Shown here piece by piece: positions 1-7,005 of a stretch of 42,299 nt of DNA. Below the pieces are notes generated by a model. That model made no database searches. It saw only the letters and a list, made by a program, of their open reading frames with translations, and was not told the DNA's origin. The position numbers and the translations under genes are program-made. This DNA is from Crocosphaera sp. (GTDB taxonomy: Bacteria; Cyanobacteriota; Cyanobacteriia; Cyanobacteriales; Microcystaceae), in the NCBI GenBank assembly GCA_030065735.1, contig JASJDD010000010.1, forward strand, positions 1 to 42,299. Direction: 5' to 3'. How positions within the stretch are numbered: the stretch's first letter is position 1; each line of letters opens with the position of its first letter.

Positions 1-141
1 GATATTCTGGCATTAATTTGGTCAGAAAGACAAGATTGGTATTTTGGGGTAGATATGGGGATTTATTATGATCCCTATCAACCAGCGATCGTTCCTGATG
101 GGTTTTTAAGTGTGGGGGTTCCTCGCATTGAAGTAAATTAG
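1..141 (+). pseudogene. Uma2-family (DUF820) endonuclease-like fragment, cut by the window edge
   Basis: Frame 1 is open from the window edge to a TAG at 139-141 and encodes a peptide containing DPYQPAIVPDGFLSVGVPR. The VPDGFLS segment resembles the acidic active-site strand of Uma2-family PD-(D/E)XK-fold proteins, which are very abundant in cyanobacteria. Family members normally continue well past this motif. Here the frame stops within about 15 codons, and the sequence turns directly into a fragment of an unrelated minus-strand gene. I read it as the 5' part of a broken gene. Its true start lies outside the window. Confidence 0.55.
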
Positions 142-295
142 CAGCATTTTCTGGATTGATTTCTATCCAAATATCAATATCTTTCGTATAACGAGGATGT
201 CCATGAACTGCTACAGCATAACCACCAAACACAAGATAGTTAACCTCATTATCGTTGAGAAATTGTATAAACTCTTTGAAGTCTTGGCTGAACAT
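140..295 (-). pseudogene. Nucleotidyltransferase (DUF6036/MNT-like) gene, 3' part missing
   Basis: Reading leftward from an ATG at 293-295 gives a protein beginning MFSQDFKEFIQFLNDNEVNY, followed by VFGGYAVAVHGHPRYTKDID. The GG-x-A-x-x-x-HG...R.TKDID pattern is the active-site signature of nucleotidyltransferase-fold proteins of the DUF6036/AbiEii/MNT type, often the toxin-like half of a two-gene module. Similarity stops near position 140 after about 52 codons. The frame stays open into the antisense of the Uma2 fragment, so the last two thirds of the domain are replaced. The start overlaps the preceding small gene, as is usual for such pairs. Confidence 0.6.
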
Positions 296-431
296 TTCGA
301 TATTTCCATTGATGATAATCTTGACGAATTTTTTCTAAGGTTTCTAGACGTTTTTGATAAGATTGAGTTCGCCAATAAGCAAAATCATTTTTTTGTTCTT
401 TAAGTTGGATTTTTTTATAAATTATTTCCAT
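249..431 (-). CDS. Small basic partner protein of the broken nucleotidyltransferase gene
   Basis: A 60-aa ORF whose central part (YQKRLETLEKIRQDYHQWKY followed by PRLQRVYTI) resembles a short cyanobacterial family usually found immediately upstream of DUF6036-type nucleotidyltransferases and proposed as the other half of a toxin-antitoxin-like module. It overlaps the downstream start by 47 bp. The family assignment is from memory of such gene pairs. No catalytic motif is visible. With its partner truncated, it is probably a leftover. Confidence 0.55.
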   Translation of the reverse strand: MEIIYKKIQLKEQKNDFAYWRTQSYQKRLETLEKIRQDYHQWKYRNVQPRLQRVYTISQR

Positions 432-616
432 TTTATCTCCGATGAATTGGCTTTATCATTACATTATACTTAATAGTTAACTGACTTCTAAGACCCTATG
501 TACTCTAAACTTATAACCTGTTATATAAACCACAATATTGTTGTCACAGTTAGCTGTTTCTGGGACTGTATTTTAAAGTTTGGTGGTGAACATTTGTATT
601 GTTTTTTTGTCAATGA

Positions 617-1876
617 TTAACGAACCCGATGACCAATATCACCACGATAGTATTGACCAGGAAAATTAATCGCTTTCATGCAACTATAAACCGTCTCAAT
701 AGCTGCATTAAAATCTTTACCCACAGACGTAACCCCTAACACTCGTCCCCCGTCCGTTAAAAGGCGAGGGCTTTCTAACTTTGTTCCTGCATGAAACACT
801 GTTGATCCTAGCTTTTCTGCCTCTGTTATCCCTGTAATAACCTTTCCCTTCTCATAACTTCCAGGATAACCCTCAGACGCAGCCACTACGCACACAGCAC
901 TACCGTCATACCATTGTAACGGGGGTAACTCTGCTAAACGACCTTCAACACAAGCCATCAACAACTCATCTAATGGTGTTTCTAATAAAGGTAACACTGC
1001 TTGAGTTTCAGGATCACCAAAGCGACAGTTATATTCTAGGACTTTAGGATCACCTTCCGGTGTCACCATTAACCCTGCATAGAGTACCCCACAATAATTA
1101 ATCCCTTGTTGACGCAACGCTGACACAGTGGGTTCTAAAATCTCTGTTTGCACCCTTTCTAATAACTCAGGAGTGGCAATAGGTGCTGGTGCATAGGCCC
1201 CCATTCCCCCCGTATTGGGTCCGGTGTCCCCTTGTCCAATACGTTTATGATCTTGTGCTGGTAATAGAGTCCGTACCGTTTTACCATCGGTGAGGGCTAA
1301 AATAGACACCTCTTGCCCTTGTAAACATTCTTCAACGACAATTAGAGAAAAACCGGTTTCCATCAACTCATCCACTGCACTTTGTGCTTCTTCCACAGTT
1401 TGAGCGACGATAACCCCTTTCCCTGCTGCTAAGTTATCCGCTTTGATTACAATGGGCGCACCTTGTTGGGTAATATAAGCTTTAGCTGCGTTTGCATCGG
1501 TAAAGGTTTCCCCTTTGGCGATCGCAATACCGGCATCCGCCATCAACTTTTTTGCCCAAGACTTACTCGACTCAATTTGCGCCCCGACTTTAGTTGGGCC
1601 AAATACCTTAATATTATAGCGTTGAAGATAGTCTGTAATGCCGTTAGCCAAGGGAACTTCTGGCCCAACTACCACAAGATCAATACTGTGTTCCTTCACA
1701 AACTCAGCAATATTAGCAAAGTCATCCACTGCATATGGGAGATTTTCACATCTTTCTAATAAAGCGGTTCCTCCATTGCCAGGAGTACAAAAACACTGTT
1801 CTACTTGAGGAGATTGAAGTAGTTTCCAAGTCAGGGCGTGTTCTCGCCCTCCATTTCCAACAACTAAGACTTTCAC
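617..1876 (-). CDS. purD: Phosphoribosylamine-glycine ligase (GARS)
   Basis: A 419-aa protein of normal length for PurD, which joins phosphoribosylamine to glycine using ATP to form GAR, the second step of de novo purine synthesis in the cytoplasm. The N-terminus MKVLVVGNGGREHALTWKLL is the diagnostic nucleotide-binding start. An ATP-grasp core follows (PIVIKADNLAAGKGVIVA near residue 140), then GPNTGGMGAYAPAP and the metal-binding segment LEYNCRFGDPETQ. It is complete, stands alone on the minus strand, and is divergent from the cobT-like gene with a 93-bp gap. Nothing unusual was seen. Confidence 0.96.
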   Translation of the reverse strand: MKVLVVGNGGREHALTWKLLQSPQVEQCFCTPGNGGTALLERCENLPYAVDDFANIAEFVKEHSIDLVVVGPEVPLANGITDYLQRYNIKVFGPTKVGAQIESSKSWAKKLMADAGIAIAKGETFTDANAAKAYITQQGAPIVIKADNLAAGKGVIVAQTVEEAQSAVDELMETGFSLIVVEECLQGQEVSILALTDGKTVRTLLPAQDHKRIGQGDTGPNTGGMGAYAPAPIATPELLERVQTEILEPTVSALRQQGINYCGVLYAGLMVTPEGDPKVLEYNCRFGDPETQAVLPLLETPLDELLMACVEGRLAELPPLQWYDGSAVCVVAASEGYPGSYEKGKVITGITEAEKLGSTVFHAGTKLESPRLLTDGGRVLGVTSVGKDFNAAIETVYSCMKAINFPGQYYRGDIGHRVR

Positions 1877-1969
1877 GCTTTAATAATAGATAAATAAACC
1901 CATAGACATCATAAGTCTGTGAGTATTACCATTCCAACTATTTAATTATTAATTAATTATTGTTAAATA

Positions 1970-3094
1970 ATGTTTCACATTTATACGGCTCAATCATTAG
2001 GACAGAAATGGGTTAAAACTTATCAAGAATTTTCACCCATTTTTGCTTGTATTTTAGGCTTTACTAATACGGGTTTAATTCCTGGTATTTCAGCAGCAGG
2101 GGCAACGCCAGAAGCAAGAAAATATACGGCGATCGCCGATGCAGAATTTTTAATTAATGGCGTACAATCTTCTTACCACTATCCTTTACCTCCTTTGACG
2201 CAAGGGGTTTCTCCTGTGTTTATTACTCGCGCTGTGGTCGAAACTTGCGACATTCCTATTTATTTATTTAATGCTGGTTTACCCATATTTCCTACTGTTC
2301 CTTTTATTGATTTAGGAGGGCAACCAGCTAACTGTTTAACCACAGGAAAAGCCTTACCATTACCATTAGTTTATAATCTATTTCAACAAGGATTAAATTG
2401 GGGAGAAAAATTAGCTAATCATTCTAAAAAAAAGTATTTAATTCTCAGTGAATGTGTCGTAGGTGGAACAACAACCGCCTTAGCTATTTTAACAGGATTA
2501 GGCATTAATGCCAGAGGCAAAGTCAATAGTAGCCATCCTAGTTGTAATCATGAACAAAAAGAATTAGTAGTAAAAGAAGGTTTCAAAAATGCTGGTTGTT
2601 CTTTGAATTCTAAACCGATTAATCCTTTTGAATTAGTAGCTGCTGTCGGTGATCCTATGCAAATTGTCGTAGCAGCAATGGCGATTACTGCTAGTCTAAA
2701 AACAGGGGTAATGTTAGCTGGTGGAACCCAAATGTTAGCCGTTTATGCTTTAATTAAAGCGATTATTAATACATCCGAATATCACGCTAATTTAGATAAT
2801 ATTATTGTAGGGACGACGCGCTGGGTTGCAGAAGATTCAACAGGGGATACTGTCGGGTTAGCTAAGTGTATTGGGACAGTTCCTTTAATAGCAACTCAAC
2901 TAAATTTTTCTTATTCTTCCTATGAACAATTAAAAATATATGAACAAGGGTATGTTAAAGAAGGTGTGGGTGCCGGAGGATCTGCGATCGCTGCTTCTTT
3001 ATCTTTTGCTTGGACTCAAGAAAAGTTATTAAATAGTATTGAAAATCTTATTAATAATTATCACCGAAACTATTATGATCGAGATCAGCTATAA
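1970..3094 (+). CDS. CobT-like nicotinate-nucleotide-dependent phosphoribosyltransferase (UPF0284 family)
   Basis: A 374-aa protein matching the cyanobacterial/archaeal CobT-like family. Recognisable segments are FTNTGLIPGISAAGATPEAR near the start, LSECVVGGTTTALAILTGLG mid-protein, GDPMQIVVAAMAI, and a glycine-rich KEGVGAGGSAIAAS near the C-terminus. Classical CobT transfers the phosphoribosyl group of nicotinate mononucleotide to a lower-ligand base of cobamides. For this branch the activity is inferred from family membership, and the base used is uncertain. The gene is intact and apparently monocistronic. A MITE begins 8 bp after its stop. Confidence 0.85.
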   Translation: MFHIYTAQSLGQKWVKTYQEFSPIFACILGFTNTGLIPGISAAGATPEARKYTAIADAEFLINGVQSSYHYPLPPLTQGVSPVFITRAVVETCDIPIYLFNAGLPIFPTVPFIDLGGQPANCLTTGKALPLPLVYNLFQQGLNWGEKLANHSKKKYLILSECVVGGTTTALAILTGLGINARGKVNSSHPSCNHEQKELVVKEGFKNAGCSLNSKPINPFELVAAVGDPMQIVVAAMAITASLKTGVMLAGGTQMLAVYALIKAIINTSEYHANLDNIIVGTTRWVAEDSTGDTVGLAKCIGTVPLIATQLNFSYSSYEQLKIYEQGYVKEGVGAGGSAIAASLSFAWTQEKLLNSIENLINNYHRNYYDRDQL

Positions 3095-3102
3095 TCGTAA
3101 TT

Positions 3103-3235
3103 AGAGACTGTTTATAAATAGAATCTTAAGACTGTAGGGTGGGCAAGTTAAAGACTTATCTAAACTAACTTCATCCTTGGAAACCTTGCCCACCCTACAA
3201 AATTCGTTGTTATTATTTCTTTAGGAACAGTCTCT
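3103..3235. mobile_element. MITE of 133 bp with IS5/IS1031-like ends
   Basis: Terminal inverted repeats AGAGACTGTT (3103-3112) and AACAGTCTCT (3226-3235) enclose a second, inner inverted pair: TGTAGGGTGGGCAAG at 3133-3147 and its complement at 3185-3199. No coding capacity is present. TTA occurs at both edges, which fits a 3-bp target duplication of TNA type as made by IS1031-group IS5 elements, so I infer a non-autonomous derivative of such an element. It sits at the start of a truncated PIN gene. A 13-bp piece of the inner arm recurs at 5422-5434. Confidence 0.75.
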
Positions 3236-3540
3236 TAGTTATCAGTACACAAGTTATCAATGAACTTTCGGTTAATTTATTAAAAAAAGCCTACTTTTAA
3301 GAAAAAGAAATTAAAAAAGTTATACAATCTTTATATAATTGTTGTCAGGTTATTTCTTTTGATTTAATCCTTCTTGAATCTGCGTGCAATTTGCGATCAC
3401 AATATCAATTCTCATTTTGGGATAGCTTAATTCTAGCAAGTGCTTTGTCTGTTAATGTAGAAATTCTTTACTCTGAAGATATGCAAGATGGATTAATTAT
3501 TATGAATAAACTAACAATTATTAACCCTTTTAAAAGATAA
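3236..3540 (+). pseudogene. PIN-domain (VapC-like) toxin, 5'-truncated with an internal stop
   Basis: Immediately after the MITE the plus strand reads VISTQVINELSVNLLKKAYF, a TAA stop, then EKEIKKVIQSLYNCCQVIS and WDSLILASALSVNVEILYSE, ending at TAA 3538-3540. ISTQV.NE and FWDSLI..SAL...EILYSED are typical of the central and C-terminal parts of PIN ribonucleases, including the conserved acidic residues. The N-terminal third with the first catalytic Asp is absent, and the in-frame TAA sits about 20 codons in. The gene is therefore dead, probably truncated at or before the MITE insertion. Confidence 0.75.
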
Positions 3541-3596
3541 TCTTACGCATTTTATTTTAGGAAAAATTACGGAGTTTTTCATATATTAATTAGATA

Positions 3597-4751
3597 CTAG
3601 CTATAGTGACGATTCAAAATTTTTTTTATTATTTCAAAAACTTCTTTAAATGCAGTAAAATCAAAATCATTAAAACCTTCTTCTTTATCGTAGATATAGG
3701 TTGCAAAGTCATCTTTCGGCAATGCTACATTATTACTTTCTGAATCAAAAACTTTATCATCTATGATTTTGAGTTGATTAGATTTGAATTTATTTATTTC
3801 AGTAGTATTTAATTGAGGATTAGATAAATGTTTACCACTTTTTGAGTGAAATTCGTCGCTTAGAAAGAGTCTTCTATTGTTCTTGTCTGTGCGTTTAATT
3901 TCTGAATCTTGATAATAATGTTCAATACAAATCTCTTTAACATCTTGACGGTGTTTAGGGATAGGTATAGCAAATGAATAAACACCTTGCCGTTGATATC
4001 TATTTTGTAATCTTAGTTTTGATAAATTAACTGAAAATCCATTATCTTTAATAATTGTTATCAATTCGTCTGCAAGAACGAAGGTTTCAGAATCCTTAGA
4101 AAAATAAGCAAGACGATGAGGAAATTTGAATCGAGAAGTTGAAAAGGTGATATCGTCTGCATATCTAGTATAAATACACCGATATCTCTTTGCCAATTTT
4201 TGAAGCTGAGAATCTAATCTGGCGCAAATCATGTTTGATATGATTGGTGAGGTGGGTGCGCCTTGTGGTAATTGATTATTATAACAACAAATTTGTGCTA
4301 ATATAGTAGCAACTTCTTGAGTACAATTATAAGGTTTTGCGATAAAAAGTCCTCGGACTCTTCCAAAGTTAATAGATGGAAAAAAATCTTGAAGATCAAG
4401 ATTTAAAATGTATCTTTGTTTGAGATGTATATTGGCATTAGTAATAATACTTTTTCCAATAGCAAAACCATGTACTGATGGTTTTACTTTATATACACTA
4501 CTCAAAACTTGGTTAAGTTTGTGTTGAAGAATTTTTAAAGATGTTTGAGGGGTAGTAATTAATCTGTATCCACCTGACTTTTTGGGTATTTTGAAGGTAG
4601 TATATGCTTTATCAATAGGGTATATATACAAATGATAGCGTAATTGATAGTCACTAACCTGGAGTAATCTAGCAACATCCTGGCGTGTTTTTAATTGCTC
4701 GAAGTGTCTTTTTAATTCTTCTTGCGGTAAATCTAAAGAAGTTGTCCCCAT
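3597..4751 (-). CDS. Retron-type reverse transcriptase, apparently chimeric at its C-terminus
   Basis: The reading frame can be extended upstream to 4850, but family alignment favours the ATG at 4751 (MGTTSLDLPQ), giving 384 aa. N-terminal motifs are TRQDVARLL and the retron-like FKIPKKSGGYRLITTP. LNLDLQDFFPSI, LPQGAPTSPIISNMI and the catalytic YTRYADDITFS follow. The protein then reaches GFSVNLSKLRLQNRYQRQ, where retron RTs normally continue with a VTG-type motif 7 and a thumb. Instead it reads GVYSFAIPIPKHRQDVKE and about 130 further residues unlike an RT thumb. This is either an unusual architecture or an in-frame deletion fusing the RT to another protein's C-terminus, near position 3987. 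A candidate msr-msd lies directly upstream. No separate effector gene is seen. Confidence 0.8.
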   Translation of the reverse strand: MGTTSLDLPQEELKRHFEQLKTRQDVARLLQVSDYQLRYHLYIYPIDKAYTTFKIPKKSGGYRLITTPQTSLKILQHKLNQVLSSVYKVKPSVHGFAIGKSIITNANIHLKQRYILNLDLQDFFPSINFGRVRGLFIAKPYNCTQEVATILAQICCYNNQLPQGAPTSPIISNMICARLDSQLQKLAKRYRCIYTRYADDITFSTSRFKFPHRLAYFSKDSETFVLADELITIIKDNGFSVNLSKLRLQNRYQRQGVYSFAIPIPKHRQDVKEICIEHYYQDSEIKRTDKNNRRLFLSDEFHSKSGKHLSNPQLNTTEINKFKSNQLKIIDDKVFDSESNNVALPKDDFATYIYDKEEGFNDFDFTAFKEVFEIIKKILNRHYS

Positions 4752-4772
4752 ATCTGTTAGTAGAAACAAAAT

Positions 4773-4921
4773 AGCTAGATACTTTGCAGTGTATTCTAAC
4801 TTATTGCCCAACCCATAGTTGTCCCATGGTGAGCCAAAGAGTAACGGCATTTATCGTGCCCATTGGAAACTAACCTCCGCAGTATCGACAGAGGGAATCA
4901 ATAAGCTACAAGTATCTAGCT
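4773..4921 (-). ncRNA. Predicted retron msr-msd RNA
   Basis: On the strand of the RT, AGCTAGATACTT (a1, 4921 down to 4910) and its exact complement AAGTATCTAGCT (a2, 4784 down to 4773) bracket 125 nt, ending 22 nt before the RT start codon. This is the classic retron arrangement. Just after a1 comes GTAGC, matching the TAGC context of the branching guanosine in characterised retrons. A CCTC/GAGG stem (4874-4877 with 4891-4894) follows as an msr-type hairpin. The msd part is GGG/CCC rich, and its fold was not computed. The call rests on position, the inverted repeats and the priming-G context. Confidence 0.68.
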
Positions 4922-5068
4922 TTCTCAACTATAGATCATCAGTTCAGAAATTACAAATTTTTTCTCAGCGCAATAGTCGATATTGTAGGGTACATTAACC
5001 TCAGTCTAAAGAGGTTGAAGGATTGATCATGAGGTAAAATAAAGATAAGAAGTCAAGTCAATATAACC

Positions 5069-5317
5069 ATGATAAATAATCAAGCAGAAATCCAAATAAA
5101 AGTTCCCCTAGATGTTGCTAAAACTTACTGGAATGCAACGGAAGAAGAACGTATAAAAATAGAGGCAAAAATCGCCTTTTATCTTAAATCATCCACTTTA
5201 TCGAGACAAGAATTACTAAATCAATTATATAAAACAATAGATACCATTGGACAAAAAGCACAAGAGAGAGGACTAACTCCTGAAATTTTAGAATCTCTTT
5301 TGAATGAAGATGAATAG
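5069..5317 (+). CDS. Putative antitoxin of a VapBC-like pair
   Basis: An 82-aa protein, MINNQAEIQIKVPLDVAKTY and onward, with the segment WNATEEERIKIEAKIAFYL. The pattern of a short beta-strand start, a charged helix and an acidic tail (LESLLNEDE) resembles cyanobacterial antitoxins found in front of PIN toxins. Its stop overlaps the next start by 8 bp, as in translationally coupled toxin-antitoxin operons. The toxin behind it is truncated, so this protein has probably lost its partner. The exact antitoxin family is not certain. Confidence 0.65.
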   Translation: MINNQAEIQIKVPLDVAKTYWNATEEERIKIEAKIAFYLKSSTLSRQELLNQLYKTIDTIGQKAQERGLTPEILESLLNEDE

Positions 5318-5462
5318 ACGATTTGTTTTTGATACAAATATTATTATCAGTTCTGTTTTATCCACCAAAAGTAAACCTAATGCTGCTTTGAAAAAAGCTC
5401 AAAAATCAGGAATTATCATTTTTGCCCACCCTACGTTGAAAGATTATGGAATCACCGATTAA
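5310..5462 (+). pseudogene. PIN-domain toxin, truncated after its first third
   Basis: The ATG at 5310 overlaps the antitoxin stop and opens MNRRFVFDTNIIISSVLSTK, the start of a PIN_3/COG1569-type nuclease with the first catalytic Asp in FVFDTN. Similarity ends at about codon 38 (GIIIF), where the DNA becomes TTGCCCACCCTAC (5422-5434). That 13-mer is also found in the MITE at 3186-3198. The frame then stops at 5460-5462, inside the start of dndE. The remaining PIN domain with the other acidic residues is missing, so the product should be inactive. The repeat piece at the break suggests a deletion involving a MITE copy. Confidence 0.75.
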
Positions 5463-5847
5463 ACAAATACGCTTATCTCAAACGGCAAAAGAGCAGCTAA
5501 TTAAACTGAAAAGATACACAAAAATAGAACAGTGGAATATCTTGTGTCGATGGGGATTTTGTCGTTCCTTAGCTGAACCGAGTATTCCTTCTCCTGTCCC
5601 CATTATCCTCGATAGTAATGTAGAAATGACCTGGAGAGTGTTCGGGGGCGAAATGGCAGATTTATTATTAATTGCCTTAAAACAACGCTGTAATAAAGAT
5701 GGTTTGGGAACAAATAAAGAGATTTTGATCACTCAATTTAAACTTCATTTACATCGAGGAATTGGTTATTTAGCAGGAGATATCAAGATCAAAAAAATTG
5801 AAAATTTAATAGAACTAACTGTTAATGAAAAGCAAGAACTTGTATGA
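5446..5847 (+). CDS. dndE: DNA phosphorothioation protein DndE, orphan
   Basis: A 133-aa protein beginning MESPIKQIRLSQTAKEQLIK, followed by LKRYTKIEQWNILCRWGFCR, then SLAEPSIPSPVPI and FKLHLHRGIGYLAGD. These are the hallmark segments of DndE (PF08870), the small last subunit of the DndBCDE system that replaces a phosphate oxygen by sulfur in DNA. The length is normal. No dndB, dndC or dndD precedes it. The DNA directly upstream is a truncated PIN gene joined through a 13-bp MITE-like fragment. The other dnd genes were therefore probably lost by deletion, and this copy is unlikely to modify DNA alone. Confidence 0.85.
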   Translation: MESPIKQIRLSQTAKEQLIKLKRYTKIEQWNILCRWGFCRSLAEPSIPSPVPIILDSNVEMTWRVFGGEMADLLLIALKQRCNKDGLGTNKEILITQFKLHLHRGIGYLAGDIKIKKIENLIELTVNEKQELV

Positions 5848-6044
5848 ATAATTTATACGATGAAGATTACAATCTTTGGTCAGATAAACAAATTGCCGCC
5901 TTAAAAAATCGAGATATTGAGGCACTCGATTGGGATAATTTAGCTGCCAATCTAGACTATCCTAAAGGATGTGAGGTTAAATTCCCAGACACCTGTCCCT
6001 TTACCTTTGAGCAAATCCTCGAAGAAGGATGGTATCCTAACTAA
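5844..6044 (+). pseudogene. DUF29-family gene with an internal in-frame deletion
   Basis: A 66-aa ORF overlapping dndE by 4 bp. The start, NLYDEDYNLWSDKQIAALKN followed by RDIEALDWDNLAANL, is the N-terminal DUF29 signature. The end, FPDTCPFTFEQILEEGWYPN, is the typical C-terminal DUF29 tail. Full-length members have about 140-150 residues, with a helical LGKSEKR...LLKW core between these ends. Here that core of roughly 75 residues is absent around residue 37. The frame is preserved, so a short protein may still be made, but I treat it as a deletion derivative. The function of DUF29 is unknown. Confidence 0.6.
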
Positions 6045-6126
6045 AATTTTCATATAACTTATTAGCCCAAAATCTGCTATAATGGCCATTTTGGAGTATA
6101 TTGTGTATTAGGAGAAAATAGCTTAT

Positions 6127-6735
6127 ATGTCTCGTTATAGAGGACCTCGCTTGAGAGTGGTGCGACGACTAGGAGAACTGCCAGGGTTAAGTAGAAAAAC
6201 CCCCCGTCGGGCTTATCCCCCAGGTCAACATGGTCAAGGCCGTCGCAAACGGTCAGAATATGCCATTCGACTCGAAGAAAAGCAAAAATTATTGTATAAC
6301 TACGGTGTTACCGAAAAGCAGTTAGTTCGTTATATGAAAAAAGCCCGTCGCGCCACTGGTTCTACGGGACAGAAATTATTAGAACTGTTAGAAATGCGCT
6401 TAGATAACACAGTGTTCCGTTTAGGAATGGCAGGAACCATTCCAGGGGCCCGTCAACTGGTTAATCATGGTCATGTCATGGTCAATGGGCGCATCGTCAA
6501 TATTGCTAGTTATCAATGTCGTCCTGGGGATGTCATTTCTGTGAGAAATAAAGACAACTCTCGCCGTTTGGTAGAAACCAATATGCAGTATCCAGGGTTG
6601 GCTAACCTTCCTGATCATTTAGAATTTGATAAAAATACCTTAATCGGTAAAGTCAATGATGTTGTTAAACGGGAATGGGTAGCATTGCAAATTAACGAAC
6701 TACTGGTGGTTGAATATTATTCTCGGAAAGTATAG
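6127..6735 (+). CDS. rpsD: 30S ribosomal protein S4
   Basis: A 202-aa protein of standard length. It begins [20 protein letters not shown] and has the S4 RNA-binding domain in [20 protein letters not shown] and [19 protein letters not shown]. It nucleates assembly of the 30S body by binding 16S rRNA, and in many bacteria it also represses its own mRNA. AGGAG lies upstream of the ATG. The gene is alone here, as often in cyanobacteria, and is followed by a clear intrinsic terminator. Confidence 0.98.
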   Translation: MSRYRGPRLRVVRRLGELPGLSRKTPRRAYPPGQHGQGRRKRSEYAIRLEEKQKLLYNYGVTEKQLVRYMKKARRATGSTGQKLLELLEMRLDNTVFRLGMAGTIPGARQLVNHGHVMVNGRIVNIASYQCRPGDVISVRNKDNSRRLVETNMQYPGLANLPDHLEFDKNTLIGKVNDVVKREWVALQINELLVVEYYSRKV

Positions 6736-6743
6736 ACGATATG

Positions 6744-6770
6744 GGACAACTATGATGGTTGTCCTCTTTT
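6744..6770 (+). terminator. Intrinsic terminator after rpsD
   Basis: GGACAAC (6744-6750) pairs with GTTGTCC (6758-6764) across a 7-nt loop and is followed by TCTTTT. It lies 9 bp after the rpsD stop. Confidence 0.85.
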
Positions 6771-7005
6771 GCTTATAAATTTATATTGCTTTTTACTTAA
6801 ATTTAAAAAGAATTATTAAAATACAATAACAATCGTTTCAGATTAAGAAATGCCCTTTAAAATCACTCTACAATTAAGGTTAGCTTTATAGCCTAATTTC
6901 AACAAGACTCTTGACAAAAGCTTTAATTTGTGATCAAGCAATCATTAAATTAAGTAAGGGCTATCTTATGCTAATTTTTTACTCTTTTATGGGTTAGGAA
7001 GGTCA

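Noticed and set aside
4752-4850. 33-codon N-terminal extension of the RT
   Set aside because: It runs through the predicted retron RNA and its a2 repeat and has no RT similarity. The ATG at 4751 is preferred.
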